Notes: generated by a model not told the origin, from the letters alone. Shown: positions 1 to 10,146, counted from the stretch's first letter. The stretch: DNA of 64,000 bases from Calliopum simillimum (GCA_951812925.1 OX638372.1:52326028-52390027), one strand, 5' to 3'. Made by a program: numbers and translations.

Positions 1-413
1 AGAACTTTCCTAGATTTTTTTTTCCTACTTTTTGGACTCCAGCTCAAACCTTTTAGGTTTTAAAATGGCATAACTATTGGTCTAAGTATGTCCATTGTAA
101 ATTGTTTGCTCGATAGTCCTAACCTAGGAGTTAAGTCGCTAAATAAAATTTTTTTAAATTAGACCTACATATTTGGAGTTATGATGATGCAACTTATTTA
201 CGAACGCAAAGTACACCTTAATTTGAAGGCGTATGCCAGTTTTGATCTTGAATTCTGTCTAAGTTGCTATAAATGTCTGCCGGATATTTGAATGTATTCC
301 ATGTTCAAAGTGGAATAACTTTTAGAACGCCCAACATATGTTGGCAAACTCCTTTTATAGGGATCAATGTATGCTACTTAAATTTTCTTTTCTTCAACAT
401 TTGATAGACTTAC
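1..413 (-). other. First intron of the MSBP-like gene (5' part)
   Basis: On the minus strand this follows the GTAAGT donor of the MSBP exon. I see no continuation of the cytochrome b5 domain (a GPYG-type motif) in any frame, so the acceptor and second exon lie outside the window. The sequence is AT-rich, and I recognise no repeat or RNA gene in it. Confidence 0.75.
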
Positions 414-753
414 CTGGTCCATAGAATCTTTTCCCTTTAGTCACATCATATACCATCCCATTGACTCCGACTAAAACACGTCCATCTGCTTGGGTGCCAT
501 CAAATTGACGAAGCTCTTGCACCGTAAAATCACGGCGAATTTTCGGCAACTCTGGTTCGGCTGGTCGTAGATTACCCGCATTCGGTACATCCATGCGATC
601 TTTAATGATTTTATATACGAGAAATGCAATTATCACCACTAGACCAAGATTCATGGGACTGTAAATGATCTCATTTATAATCGTCACAAGCATCGATGAA
701 GACGCTTCGTCGCCTCCAGTAGGGGAAACATTGTCTACAGTTTCTGCTGTCAT
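414..753 (-). CDS. MSBP: Membrane steroid-binding protein (PGRMC/MAPR family), first coding exon
   Basis: The exon encodes residues 1-113 of a membrane-associated progesterone receptor component (MAPR) protein, a haem/steroid-binding protein of the endoplasmic reticulum and plasma membrane that in flies modulates ecdysone signalling and in animals supports cytochrome P450s. Residues 1-20 are polar, about 31-48 form one hydrophobic membrane helix (NLGLVVIIAFLVYKII), 49-72 are a linker, and from about 73 the cytochrome b5-like domain begins with DFTVQELRQFDG, VNGMVYDVTKG and KRFYGP. The minus-strand ATG at 753-751 lies in AAAACATG, a good fly start context. The frame ends at a consensus GTAAGT donor (413-408), giving a phase-1 intron after FYGP. 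The rest of the domain, including the tyrosine in GPYG that ligates haem in human PGRMC1, lies beyond the left edge. The family is clear; the symbol is by analogy to Drosophila MSBP. Confidence 0.93.
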
Positions 754-960
754 GTTTTTAGCAGTGCAGCTGTTGCTGTGTTGTTTTTACAAATTGTATT
801 TAATCTTGGCAATGGATTCCAAACTTCAATTGCGTCTCGACTGCTGGCTCTGTTCCGCGAGTTAATCCACGAACTTTGATCTTTTTCGAGTTGCTTTTTA
901 CGTTGATGTTTATCACAAATCGCGGCGAAATCTCACACACAGAGAAAACTCTTAAAGTAA
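754..960 (-). promoter_or_regulatory. 5' UTR and upstream region of the MSBP-like gene
   Basis: This segment directly upstream of the minus-strand ATG has more balanced base composition than the AT-rich DNA beyond 960, as expected of a leader and promoter. The minus-strand leader reads through CAACACAGCAACAGC and ends AAAAACATG. I see no convincing TATA box and cannot fix the transcription start. Confidence 0.4.
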
Positions 961-1312
961 CTTAAAAAAATATTTTTTTTTAATTGCTCTTCCTAATTTT
1001 CAATTTTGACTGATTTATTTCTCTTTGCCTCGATGTGTTCATATAATTGTTCTAAGAATAAAGTGTTTTCTTTGAAATAAAGAACAAAAAACACCAACGA
1101 TATAAAGCTCCACAAAATTAATCACTGCTCTGCTCTGTACGGGGTGGTTCAGAAAAGCAATTTGAAATTTTTTTAGTTTGACATTTCTCGGGGACACAAT
1201 TGGGCGAATTTAGTCGTGTGTTTTGGGCATTTTATACGATCAGTCTATCCATCAAACTGGTCATCAATATGTCAGAGCGAGTTTGTCTCTACTTGTTCGA
1301 TGTTATCATTAT
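961..1312. other. AT-rich intergenic DNA, nothing recognised
   Basis: A run of A/T homopolymers followed by unremarkable sequence. No gene, TIR or repeat was seen. Confidence 0.5.
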
Positions 1313-1315
1313 TTA

Positions 1316-2096
1316 TGTCGTTTTTCATTGGGCAAAAAAGAGCAATCTTTTTTTGATCTAGATCAAAATCTGTTACAATTTGCGTTCCATTGGAAAATCT
1401 AGAGCAAAATTTTTTGATCTCAGATCAATTTTTTCAAATCTAGATTTTTTCTCAGATTTCATTTGCTCGCACTCACACTATTACAAGCATGAAGAGCAAG
1501 CGCCAAAGTGGCAGCATCATTTGAATTAGAAAATATTTTTTTAATTTATTCAAAAGTAAACAAAACTATTTTCTGATTGTTGCAATGAAAAAAAAAAAAA
1601 AACGGTTTATTGGCTTTAAATCAAACTATGCAGATGACATAGGATAACCTGTGAAGTTCGGAGAAGGCTGCGTATGGCGCTCAACAAGAACTCGGTTGGA
1701 AGACAACTTACGGAGGAAGCAAAACATAATTTTGAACTGGTACGCCAATTAATTGGAGGCAAATGTTAATACTTCGCGGAATTTTATGTTTGCATATTTC
1801 ATATTTCTGATTGTGCTCTTTATAAAGAAAGCATATAATAAAGCATAGCTAAAAATTGTAAAGAAATCGTTTCCCTATTTTCGAATAATTGCGTTTGTTT
1901 TTAAAAACTCGAACGTCAAATAATTTGACGAAGCAATACACCACTACAACCTTGTTTATTACCACAAATGTCAAAACATTTGTACCCGTCATCCGCCCCA
2001 GCAAAAACATAAAACTTGCTCTGTTTTCGTGTTCCATTCAGCAAGAAAAATTTTTGATCTGAAAGCAAAATCTAGATTTCCCAATGGAAAACGACA
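1316..2096. mobile_element. TIR element with TTA target duplication (PIF/Harbinger-like MITE)
   Basis: The left end TGTCGTTTTTCATTGGG and the reverse complement of the right end TGTCGTTTTCCATTGGG match over about 17 bp. Both ends carry nearby TGATCT/CTAGAT words. TTA lies immediately outside each end (1313-1315 and 2097-2099), a 3-bp duplication typical of PIF/Harbinger. The 781-bp body has no transposase. Superfamily assignment rests only on the 3-bp duplication. Confidence 0.6.
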
Positions 2097-2114
2097 TTAG
2101 TGTTGCTTTGTACA

Positions 2115-2277
2115 AAGAACTATATTATAAAGAACACTCTTCAGCGGAATTCGTGGCATTGTTTTTTTGATGCCTGTTAAAATACCAGCTCTCTCTCTCT
2201 CTCTCTCTCTCACACAAAGAAACAAAAAAACAATCCCACGAATTCCGCTGAAGACTGTTCTTTATAATATAGTTCTA
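2115..2277. mobile_element. Small foldback element with 11-bp flanking direct repeat
   Basis: The arms pair over about 55 bp: AAGAACTATATTATAAAGAA at the left is mirrored at the right end, followed by the paired AGCGGAATTCGTGG and CCACGAATTCCGCT. The loop holds a CT microsatellite. TGCTTTGTACA is repeated exactly on both sides (2104-2114 and 2278-2288), an 11-bp target duplication. That length suits Mutator/foldback-type transposition, but no protein supports a class. Confidence 0.7.
2189..2211. repeat. (CT)n microsatellite
   Basis: About eleven CT dinucleotides form the loop of the surrounding foldback element. Confidence 0.95.
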
Positions 2278-2288
2278 TGCTTTGTACA

Positions 2289-2990
2289 TCGAAGAAAAAA
2301 CAAAGTTATCGGAAAACATTTTTATGTTAGACATTGATGCTGATGGAAATAACAGAAATAAATTTATAAAAAATAGTGGAAACATCAAAATATATACTAT
2401 GAGTTTATTTAAAGGGGTCCACAGGAACAATTAGTCATTTTCAAAGCTACTTTATTACCAAGGGAACGGGTTTTTTTTAATTTTTTCCTAACCATTTCAT
2501 TTTGAAACTAAAAATAAGAATCTTTGATAATAATAGCAATAAGGTTTAAACCATCCCATTTTGCATAAAAAATAAATCATATTTGCAAGCTATTTTCATT
2601 TCTCGTTGGCATCTTTTCTTGACTGACGAAAAGTGTACTAAGAAATTTTTAATTTCATTTACACAGTCATCCTTCCCATTAATAAAGTCATCAATACAGC
2701 AGAAAGTCAAAAAATTTTGTTTTTCGGCAAACTGGTTGTCAAAACATATCTGTGGACTTTTAACAAAACAACCTTAGTCTAAATAAGACAATTTTCCAGA
2801 ATTTTAGTCATAAACATAAAATTTAAATATGTACGCTTCTTTTGGTGTAATCGTCATATCTCTATGACTTTTGGTTGCAGAGATAGATAATTGGAAATCA
2901 ACCTATTGCGCTTTTTTATTTCAAATTGCATTTGACTAAACAACTTATATGAAATAGGTAAAAAAAAACATTTATTTGCAACAACAAAAA
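2289..2990. other. AT-rich intergenic DNA, nothing recognised
   Basis: No coherent frame longer than about 64 codons and no inverted or tandem repeat was noticed. Confidence 0.5.
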
Positions 2991-3060
2991 CTTTTACAAA
3001 TATATTTTCATATATAAACATGTATATAGCCTCATCAGATCAGTTTTTAGTTAAATCTTG

Positions 3061-3144
3061 CCAGAAACCGTACTCGAACCCGTGACTCCGGTTTTCTAAT
3101 GAAAGAGAACGCGGTGCTTAAGCGATTGTGCTATAGGCCACGAG
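3061..3144 (-). repeat. tRNA-derived SINE head with Pol III boxes (copy 2, inverted)
   Basis: This is the near-identical reverse complement of the head at 4020-4103, with the same A and B boxes on the minus strand. A third partial copy, only the 3' end of the tRNA-like part, ends at 3650; its breakpoint falls inside the B box. Confidence 0.7.
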
Positions 3145-4019
3145 TAAACTCTCTGAGCAGGATCGCCATTATGCATAACTCATAAGGCTCACTAGCGCCG
3201 TCTGTTGTGAAAAATTGCCAAATTGTTAGTTGGTAACACACTCTGGTTTTGAGACATGCTACGCTAGCTACAATTAAAACCTACAAGGGCGGATTTGTTT
3301 TCCACATACAATGCAGGCTCTCGAAATTACGAGAATTTTAATGATAGATAGGCAGGTTCCCCTAGATAAATTATGAAGTTAGTTTATTGACTGTTTTTTA
3401 TTGCTTGTATAGTACTAATGAAAGTACCAACGCGCTTTTTCTAAATTGAAGTATGATAATTTTATATTGAACTAATTAAACAGTCATTTTTGCAATTTTT
3501 CAACAACAGACGAAAGCAAGTGTTAACATGGAAAAATTGATTACATATGTTTCGGCTACTTCCACATACATATTTATATATTTTCATATATAAACATGTA
3601 TATAGCCTCATCAGATCAGTTTTTAGTTAAATCTTGCCAGAAATCGTACTCGTCTGTTGTTGAAAAATTGCAAAAATGACTGTTTAATTAGTTCAATATA
3701 AAATTATCATACTTCAATTTAGAAAAAGCGCGTTGGTACTTTCATTAGTACTATACAAGCAATAAAAAACAGTCAATAAACTAACTTCATAATTTATCTA
3801 GGGGAACCTGCCTATCTATCATTAAAATTCTCGTAATTTCGAGAGCCTGCATTGTATGTGGAAAACAAATCCGCCCTTGTAGGTTTTAATTGTAGCTAGC
3901 GTAGCATGTCTCAAAACCAGAGTGTGTTACCAACTAACAATTTGGCAATTTTTCACAACAGACGGCGCTAGTGAGCCTTATGAGTTATGCATAATGGCGA
4001 TCCTGCTCAGAGAGTTTAC

Positions 4020-4103
4020 TCGTGGCCTATAGCACAATCGCTTAAGCACCGCGTTCTCTTTCATTAGAAAACCGGAGTCACGGGTTCGAGTACGGTTTCT
4101 GGC
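4020..4103 (+). repeat. tRNA-derived SINE head with Pol III boxes (copy 1)
   Basis: The sequence reads like a decayed tRNA: TAGCACAATCG (4030-4040) resembles an A box in a D-arm followed by CTTAAGCA, and GGTTCGAGTAC (4083-4093) is a close B box. The boxes start about 53 bp apart, within the tRNA-derived range. The T stem pairs imperfectly and no clean acceptor stem forms, so this is a SINE head or tRNA relic and not a functional tRNA. Confidence 0.7.
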
Positions 4104-4377
4104 AAGATTTAACTAAAAACTGATCTGATGAGGCTATATACATGTTTATATATGAAAATATATAAATATGTATGTGGAAGTAGCCGAAACATATGTAATC
4201 AATTTTTCCATGTTAACACTTGCTTTCGTCTGTTGTTGAAAAATTGCAAAAATGACTGTTTAATTAGTTCAATATAAAATTATCATACTTCAATTTAGAA
4301 AAAGCGCGTTGGTACTTTCATTAGTACTATACAAGCAATAAAAAACAGTCAATAAACTAACTTCATCTTTTACAAAT

Positions 4378-4980
4378 GTTTTTCACAAAACATCTTAAGT
4401 CGATATAAGAAACTCGTTTTTTCTTCACAAAAAATCTTAAGCCGAGATAAGTTGCAGGTTCAATAGCAAATACAAATTTGACAAAAGCCACTTCTATCGA
4501 AATACTGAACTTTTTAAATCAAAAACATTTGACAAAAACATCTAATTTAAATTTTTTTAAGTACTATTGACCTTAGAGCAAAAAAAAGTACTGGGAAATG
4601 TTTGTTTAATATTCATGTATAATAACAAAGCATTATGAAGCATCAAAGCAAATTTTTAGCTCTCCTGAAAAGTTGCCAAAATCGAGTTAGGTGGCTTTGT
4701 CAAAATGCCACAGATATTGATGAGTGTTTACATGATCAACTTCTCATCAATCGCCATACATTCTCGTATTGACGACAAATTGAGTCTAGTTGGCAAGCCA
4801 AAGTAATGTTAATCTTAACCGTATGTATAGGTATATTACTTACTCGTTTAAAATGATTATTTATTAAAGTCTTTCATAGTATAATGTTTTTATTAAAAAC
4901 TACTTAACTTGTTTTTTAGTCTGTATACGTATGAAACTTTTTGTTTTTTTTTTTTTTATTTTTTTAGTAAAATAGAATTT
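4378..4980. other. AT-rich intergenic DNA with a short direct repeat
   Basis: Two nearby words (TCTTAAGTCGATATAAG and TCTTAAGCCGAGATAAG, about 4390-4450) form an imperfect direct repeat. Nothing else was recognised. Confidence 0.45.
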
Positions 4981-5422
4981 ATAGCTTAAACACAATCGGA
5001 GCGTACGACGAATTTCGCGCGACGAATATTCGCTGTCAAAATTAAAACACACAAGAGTATATGAAGTTGAACACAACCGCACCGAACGACGAAATTCGCC
5101 CGACGAATATTCGTTGCAGTAGATTTAGTTTTAATTTTGTCGCCGGCGGCAACGATTTTTGGAAATGTCAAACTGAAAAAATACGTTTTAAATTAAAAAT
5201 TTTCAGATTTCTTAGTAGAAATTCAAAGAATATGAGATTTTGTTCAATATTTATTTATTAAAATTGTCATAAGAAAACATAAACAACAATTTAAAATAAA
5301 AAAAAACTTTTGCCGTCGTCACTGATTGTGTTTAACAGAGCGAACTTCGTCGACGAATTTTTTTTGACAGCGAATATTCGTCGGGCGAAATTCGTCGTAC
5401 TCTCCAATTGTGTTTAAGCTAT
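4981..5422. mobile_element. MITE with ~60-bp TIRs
   Basis: The ends ATAGCTTAAACACAAT and ATTGTGTTTAAGCTAT are exact reverse complements, and similarity continues about 60 bp inward through ACGACGAATTTCGC and GACGAATATTCGCTGTCAAA. Further copies of the CGACGAATATTCG word lie at 5091-5120 and 5350-5385, so the subterminal region is itself repeated. The 442-bp body has no coding capacity. The right end is overlapped by the target duplication of the next element. Confidence 0.75.
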
Positions 5423-5425
5423 TAG

Positions 5426-6384
5426 CAGTGCTGTCGTTGACACTTCAATTGAAGTGTTTCGCTCCTTTTTTATCAAAAACACTTCGCCACTTCCCCTTTC
5501 ATAAAATCACTTCACTTTTTCTTGAATACAAAATATGTCTATTATTTTTATGAGAGTTCAGAAACATACTTTTTTGTATGCCCGAAGCCTGCCCTCACTG
5601 AAAAGTAATTTGTTTTTTCAATATATCAAGCGAACAGAGCAAAATTTCGAATACACAGGAAACTTTTTGTAGAGAATTAAATTTGCCATCGAAATAGTTT
5701 AGACCAAAAAAAAGCAAAAATTTCGAATTCTTGTGTTTTTTACTCTTTTGTCTATAACTGTTTTAGGGTCAGAGATAGCTAAAGATGTAGCAGAATATCA
5801 TAAAAGTTGATAAAATTTCCTTTAAAACGCTTCATTATGAAATTTTTAGGTGAAAAATTAGCTGAAATTTGACTACTCGAACATTTAAATTTTTTTTAAG
5901 TGGTCGGAAAAATTTTTTTTATTCAAAAAAAGGCGTCTTACGAGAAAAGTGTATAATGCCTAAAATACTTAGAAGAATACGTTTAGTTTTTGGGTAAATT
6001 TTATGATTTTTTGAAAAATTGGTCAAAAAAAAAAAATCAAAAAAGTTCCAAAAAATTCTGAAAAAAATTCACACGTATTTCTTGGAATATTCTAAGCGTT
6101 TTTTGCTTTATACATTTTATTCGTAAGATGCCTTGTTTTGAGTAAGAACCGTTTTTTCGGTAAATTTTTGACCTAAGAAATTTTGTACTTATTTTTTTCA
6201 TATTTTTTTAAAATATATTTTCACATTTTGTTACGTGTAGCATAAAAATGAATGAATTGAATAAATAAAATTGTGATTTTTGTGTTCACTTCGCTAATAC
6301 TTCACTTTTTCAGAATTTTACTTCGCAACACTTCACTTTTTACAAAATTTCGCTTCGCTCAAACTTTTCAAAACGACGGCACTG
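5426..6384. mobile_element. Non-autonomous hAT element
   Basis: CAGTGCTGTCGTT at the left and the reverse complement of the right end, CAGTGCCGTCGTT, match at 12 of 13 positions. They are flanked by an exact 8-bp duplication GCTATTAG (5418-5425 and 6385-6392). An 8-bp duplication with CA.TG ends is the hAT signature. The 959-bp body is AT-rich, carries reiterated ACTTCACTTTTT words near both ends, and has no transposase. The left target copy overlaps the end of the MITE at 4981-5422, so this insertion is younger. Confidence 0.85.
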
Positions 6385-6392
6385 GCTATTAG

Positions 6393-6969
6393 TGTTTTTT
6401 TTTGGGAAAAAAACGCATTTTTTGCCGGATTTGGTGCGTTTTAAAATTTAAAAGTTGGTAACAATGTACAAAACAACGAAAAATGACACACAAACAAGGA
6501 AATGAAAACACCACTTCCATCTGCTTACCTAGAAATTTGACGTGCCCGTCGTGTGAGTTCACACTTCACACTACACGATTTACTGCGGCGAATTAGAGTG
6601 ACGTTAATTCGAAAAACAGGGATGTTTGTCACGTAAAATGTAAAAGATTTTATTATATGTTAGATGTGTTTTACCAAAAAATCTGTTCAACGGGTATTTA
6701 GAGCTTGTTGATAAGTTGGCAAGCGGAGGGTATCGAAAAGCACCGCTTCCCTCCGCTTACCAAATAACTCTAATGGTCTTTTCGTTTCTCAAAAAAATTG
6801 TACTATATTGGTTCTTGACATATTTGTAATTAAGTGGAACCATCTTTTTTTGGGTCCAAAAACCGAAAATGACCGATATCTCGAAAACGGCGGGAAAAAA
6901 ATTTTATTTTCAGTAATTTTTTTTACCAATTTGTGAACTATGTAGTGTAATTGGCACATTTTTTACATG
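6393..6969. other. Intergenic DNA with one hairpin
   Basis: Mostly unremarkable. It contains a short inverted repeat (listed separately) and a GATATCTCGAAAAC word near 6876. It ends at the assembly gap. Confidence 0.45.
6713..6767. repeat. Short inverted repeat (hairpin)
   Basis: TTGGCAAGCGGAGGGTA pairs with CCCTCCGCTTACCAA across a loop of about 20 bases. It is GC-rich against an AT-rich background, and probably a relic MITE end. Confidence 0.5.
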
Positions 6970-7169
6970 NNNNNNNNNNNNNNNNNNNNNNNNNNNNNNN
7001 NNNNNNNNNNNNNNNNNNNNNNNNNNNNNNNNNNNNNNNNNNNNNNNNNNNNNNNNNNNNNNNNNNNNNNNNNNNNNNNNNNNNNNNNNNNNNNNNNNNN
7101 NNNNNNNNNNNNNNNNNNNNNNNNNNNNNNNNNNNNNNNNNNNNNNNNNNNNNNNNNNNNNNNNNNNNN
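6970..7169. other. Assembly gap (200 N)
   Basis: Exactly 200 unknown bases. No statement can be made about their content. Confidence 1.
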
Positions 7170-7526
7170 AGATGTCTCCGACCCCACTAAAAAAAATTAA
7201 AAAACTTCTTTAAAAAGTTTATTAATAAAAGTTTTTCCAAAAATATAATAATGTAATAAGAGTTTAAAAAAATCTTATCAAATGGAAGTTTCAATAACTT
7301 TTTATGATCATAGATTTTATAAACTATTATGCAAAAAAAGATGTAAAAAAATTTTCATTTGTAAAATTTTTTTGAATAAAAGTATAAAAGTTTCAAGGTC
7401 TACAGTAGATTTTTTTTTTAAATTTTGCAATTTTTCTGCTTTTAAATTTTTTTATTTTAATCCGTACAATTCACATGAAATCGATAGAAAAAAAAAAAAA
7501 AATAAACTGCTTTTTATAAAATAAAA
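7170..7526. other. A/T-rich spacer
   Basis: Low-complexity A/T sequence between the gap and the DINE-1-like element. Nothing was recognised. Confidence 0.5.
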
Positions 7527-8168
7527 CAAGTAAGGGTGTAAATTTTGGCCTGGCCAAAAAATAAATACCCTACACTTCAGTATTTTGAAAAGTTTGCTTA
7601 TATGGGAGGTGCCACGCCCTCTTGTCCGAGTAACCCAGTTTTTGTTCAGAGCTTGCATTTATAGTTTTTAGTGTCAGAGTGAAATTTAGTTGGATTATCT
7701 CAAAAAACTCTTTCAGTATAGCATTTTGAATCTTTTGCTTATATGGGAGGTGCCACGCCCCCTTGTCTGATTTCACCCAATTTTTGCTGAGAGCTTTCAT
7801 TTATAATTCTTAGTGTCTGAGTCAAATTTGGTTCGAATATCTCAAAAAACGCTTTCAGTATAGCGTTTTGAAGCTTTTGCTTATATGGGAGGTGCCACAC
7901 CCTCTTGTCCGAATTCGCTCAAATTTTTATTAGAGCTTGCGCTTACAATTCGTAGTACTTATATGTATTGTGGTTGCATTGTCGTGAAAAATACTCCTAA
8001 AATTGCATTTTGAATATAATTTTTGTATGGGCGGTAGGCGTGTCCGTTGACCGATTTTGCTCATTTTCAATCCCCCGAGCTAACTTTGACGACGGAGGCA
8101 GTGTACCAAATTTCATTGAATTATCTTGCTCAGTTTTCCCAAAAAGTGTATTTCAACACACAGCCAGC

Positions 8169-8200
<32 letters not shown>

Positions 8201-8358
8201 CAGCCAGCCAGCCAGCCAGCCAGACAGACGGACATGGCTATATCGACTCAGGAGGTGACGCTGATCAAGAATATATATACTTTTCTATACCTGCCACGCC
8301 TCCTTCTCTGCGTTACAAACGGAAGGACAAAGTGAATATACCCTGGGTGTAGGGTATA
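7527..8358 (-). mobile_element. DINE-1/INE-1-like Helentron, nearly complete
   Basis: In element orientation (minus) it starts TATACCCTACACCCAGGGTA. A conserved core follows that matches the Drosophila INE-1 core as I know it: AGTATATATATTCTTGATCA, CGATATAGCCATGTCCGTCT, then a CAGC/GGCT microsatellite. Next come about three ~146-bp tandem units containing GGCACCTCCCATATAAGC. Near the end it has the palindrome TTGGCCAGGCCAA (plus-strand form at 7545-7557) and finishes ACACCCTTACTTG. The 5' core, tandem middle and 3' hairpin followed by CTRR-like bases are the Helentron/DINE-1 architecture. It is non-autonomous. Confidence 0.85.
8161..8223. repeat. (CAGC)n microsatellite within the DINE-1-like element
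   Basis: A run of CAGCCAGC units interrupted by CACC. In frame it reads as glutamine-proline-alanine-serine repeats, which is coincidental. Confidence 0.9.
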
Positions 8359-9300
8359 AAAAACAACATCCTATTCGAACGCGTTAACTAATATTAAAAG
8401 TTCCACAGAGTTACTGTACCCAAAAAAAAAACTTTATTTTCATGTAACGTACTCTGAACGCAGCTTTAAAAATTGATTCAAATCTCTTAACAGCGATTAG
8501 AACGATCAATGCGAATCGGGGGAGAACAAGCAAACGTTCATCAAACATTTGAATGCAAATACGAAAGACTACGACAGTTGTTGAGCAAATGAGCAAATTT
8601 GAAGTTGTTGTCGTGCTTTCTGTCGTCTCATACGAACAGAAGTAAAGGCACACTTAAGTTAGTGCGTTTGGGCGGGTTTAGTAAGTTTGTTTTAATGAGT
8701 GGTTTCGGAGTAACTTAATGATATTCAAATTAGAATTTAAATAGCGCAGTCGGAAAAAAATATATATATCTTAAAGAATACTTAAAAAATGAAACTAAAG
8801 TAATGTGATTTAAAAAAAAAAAAAATAAGTGATTGCAAGAAAAAAAAAAAAAAATTCCTGACTGCAGGTCATTCCGTTATCTGTCATCACCGTATGAAAT
8901 GCAGGCAGAGTACGCGGCAGGTGGCGGTTGATAGGCACAAAAGACAATAGTGATAATTGAATCTTTAATTTAAAATTTTTTAATTGAATTGTCATTTACT
9001 TATTGGTCGGTGTATTTGCTTACATGTGAGTGTGCATGGTACTTACTGGCTACTGGCCTTCTTTGGCTAAGCTTGAGTGCTGACCTTCGGAGAACAAAAA
9101 CAAAAGCAGCATCATAACTCAGCCAAATGCGGCTAATGTTTGGTCTAATTGTTGTGTTGAGCAGCTTATTTGTGTTTGTACCCTACACTCGGTAAAAGGA
9201 TGTCAAATAATATGTTTGGCTTACATAAGTATAGTTTAGCAATAGTCGTTTATTTTTTAAATACCAAGTTTAAAATCTTTTATATAAAGCAGTGATATCC
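8359..9300. other. Intergenic DNA, nothing recognised
   Basis: AT-rich with A-homopolymers near 8815 and 8840. No frame, TIR or tandem repeat was supported. Confidence 0.45.
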
Positions 9301-9410
9301 AAACTCCCCAAATTAAAACGGATTTCAGTTGCGCTTCTAGGGACGCAAGATGCTGCTTCTAGTGCTTTTCCTACTGCTTATATTTTTTAACACAGCATGT
9401 CATTGCGGAG

Positions 9411-9505
9411 CTGCACATCTTCGGAAGCACATAAAATACGCTCCAATACGCTTCCGTGGAAGCACACATTTGGAAGTATGTGAAATACGCTTCCGTGGAA
9501 GTTTT
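9411..9505. repeat. Short direct repeat with the palindromic core CTTCCGTGGAAG
   Basis: AATACGCTTCCGTGGAAG occurs at about 9446-9463 and 9485-9502, with partial versions beside them (ATCTTCGGAAGCAC, AAATACGCTCC) and related GGAAGCAGCTTC near 9660. CTTCCGTGGAAG is a near-perfect palindrome. Function unknown; probably a decayed minisatellite. Confidence 0.5.
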
Positions 9506-10009
9506 TCAGAATATGAAGTTCCATTTCACAAAATTTACATTTTTCTGTAACTTTTGGTAGATTTATTAACTTTTAATAACAAAAAAAAAAAAAAAAAATA
9601 TTAGAATTTGAAAAATTTGTATGCTAAGTACCAGAGATGTGCTTCTATTACGTTCTTCTTGGAAGCAGCTTCATTTCTTCCCTTTGGGTCAATACTAGCG
9701 TATTTTGGCAATGCATAAAAGCTCATAGAAAACTTTAATATTTACTATGTAAAAGTTGCAAGCAAGTTACGCAGATCTGCACAACTACCGACACAGTTAA
9801 GCGCTTATCTGTGAGTGATTACGTATACGGAAAGCTTTTAAGCACAAAAGCTCAAATGCCCGCGAGCATAGGCGTTGGATTTCACTGCTATAAAGCAAGG
9901 ATGTCAGCGTTTCGAAATCACTTAGTCAGTCAGCGCAAAATTTGCAAATATCTCTTTTTTTGGATCGTCCACAAAAAAAACAATATATCATAAAAATAGA
10001 AAACAACAA
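9506..10009. other. Intergenic DNA, nothing recognised
   Basis: A poly(A) tract lies at about 9580-9598. No coding or repeat signal was recognised. Confidence 0.45.
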
Positions 10010-10146
10010 AAAACAATTTTTTTGTGATTGTTGTAGTTCCGATAAATTTGCAAAATGTTTAAATATTGTGTTTGTTGTAGACGAGGAAAAAAATAAAATA
10101 AAACAATTTTTTGTGATTGTTGTAGTTCCGAGAAATTTGCAAATTA
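10010..10146. repeat. Local direct duplication, period ~92 bp
   Basis: AAAACAATTTTTTGTGATTG followed by TTGTAGTTCCGA(T/G)AAATTTGCAAA appears twice, near 10010-10057 and 10100-10146. The copies differ by few bases, so the duplication is recent. Confidence 0.7.

Larger units (their letters stand above)
3002..4366. mobile_element. Composite inverted/tandem insertion built from a tRNA-derived repeat unit
   Basis: Eight blocks can be laid out: partial S(-) 3002-3074, T(-) 3075-3372, R(-) 3373-3512, S(-) 3513-3650, R(+) 3651-3790, T(+) 3791-4088, S(+) 4089-4226, R(+) 4227-4366. Both halves read as a tandem of the same 576-bp unit (R-T-S), with the left half inverted. The T/S junction carries a tRNA-like sequence with RNA polymerase III A and B boxes. 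CTTTTACAAAT occurs exactly on both sides (2991-3001 and 4367-4377), so the whole composite behaves as one insertion with an 11-bp target duplication. There is no poly(A) tail and no coding frame. It could be a twin-primed multimeric SINE or a foldback element that captured a SINE. Confidence 0.8.

Noticed and set aside
665..865. 66-codon plus-strand frame opposite the MSBP exon
   Set aside because: Antisense shadow of the exon and its leader.
3651..4366. The two 140-bp R blocks as LTRs of a solo retroelement
   Set aside because: They do not begin TG or end CA, no primer-binding site or polypurine tract adjoins them, and a third copy is inverted. A tandem unit explains them better.
6951..7200. 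Open frames across 6951-7200
   Set aside because: They consist of the 200-N assembly gap.
8161..8223. CRISPR-like regular repeat
   Set aside because: The repeat is a 4-bp microsatellite without unique spacers, in a eukaryotic genome.
8010..8352. Three overlapping open frames rich in Gln-Pro-Ala-Ser
   Set aside because: They are translations of the CAGC microsatellite and INE-1-like core of a Helentron; the same occurs on the opposite strand at 41623-41904.
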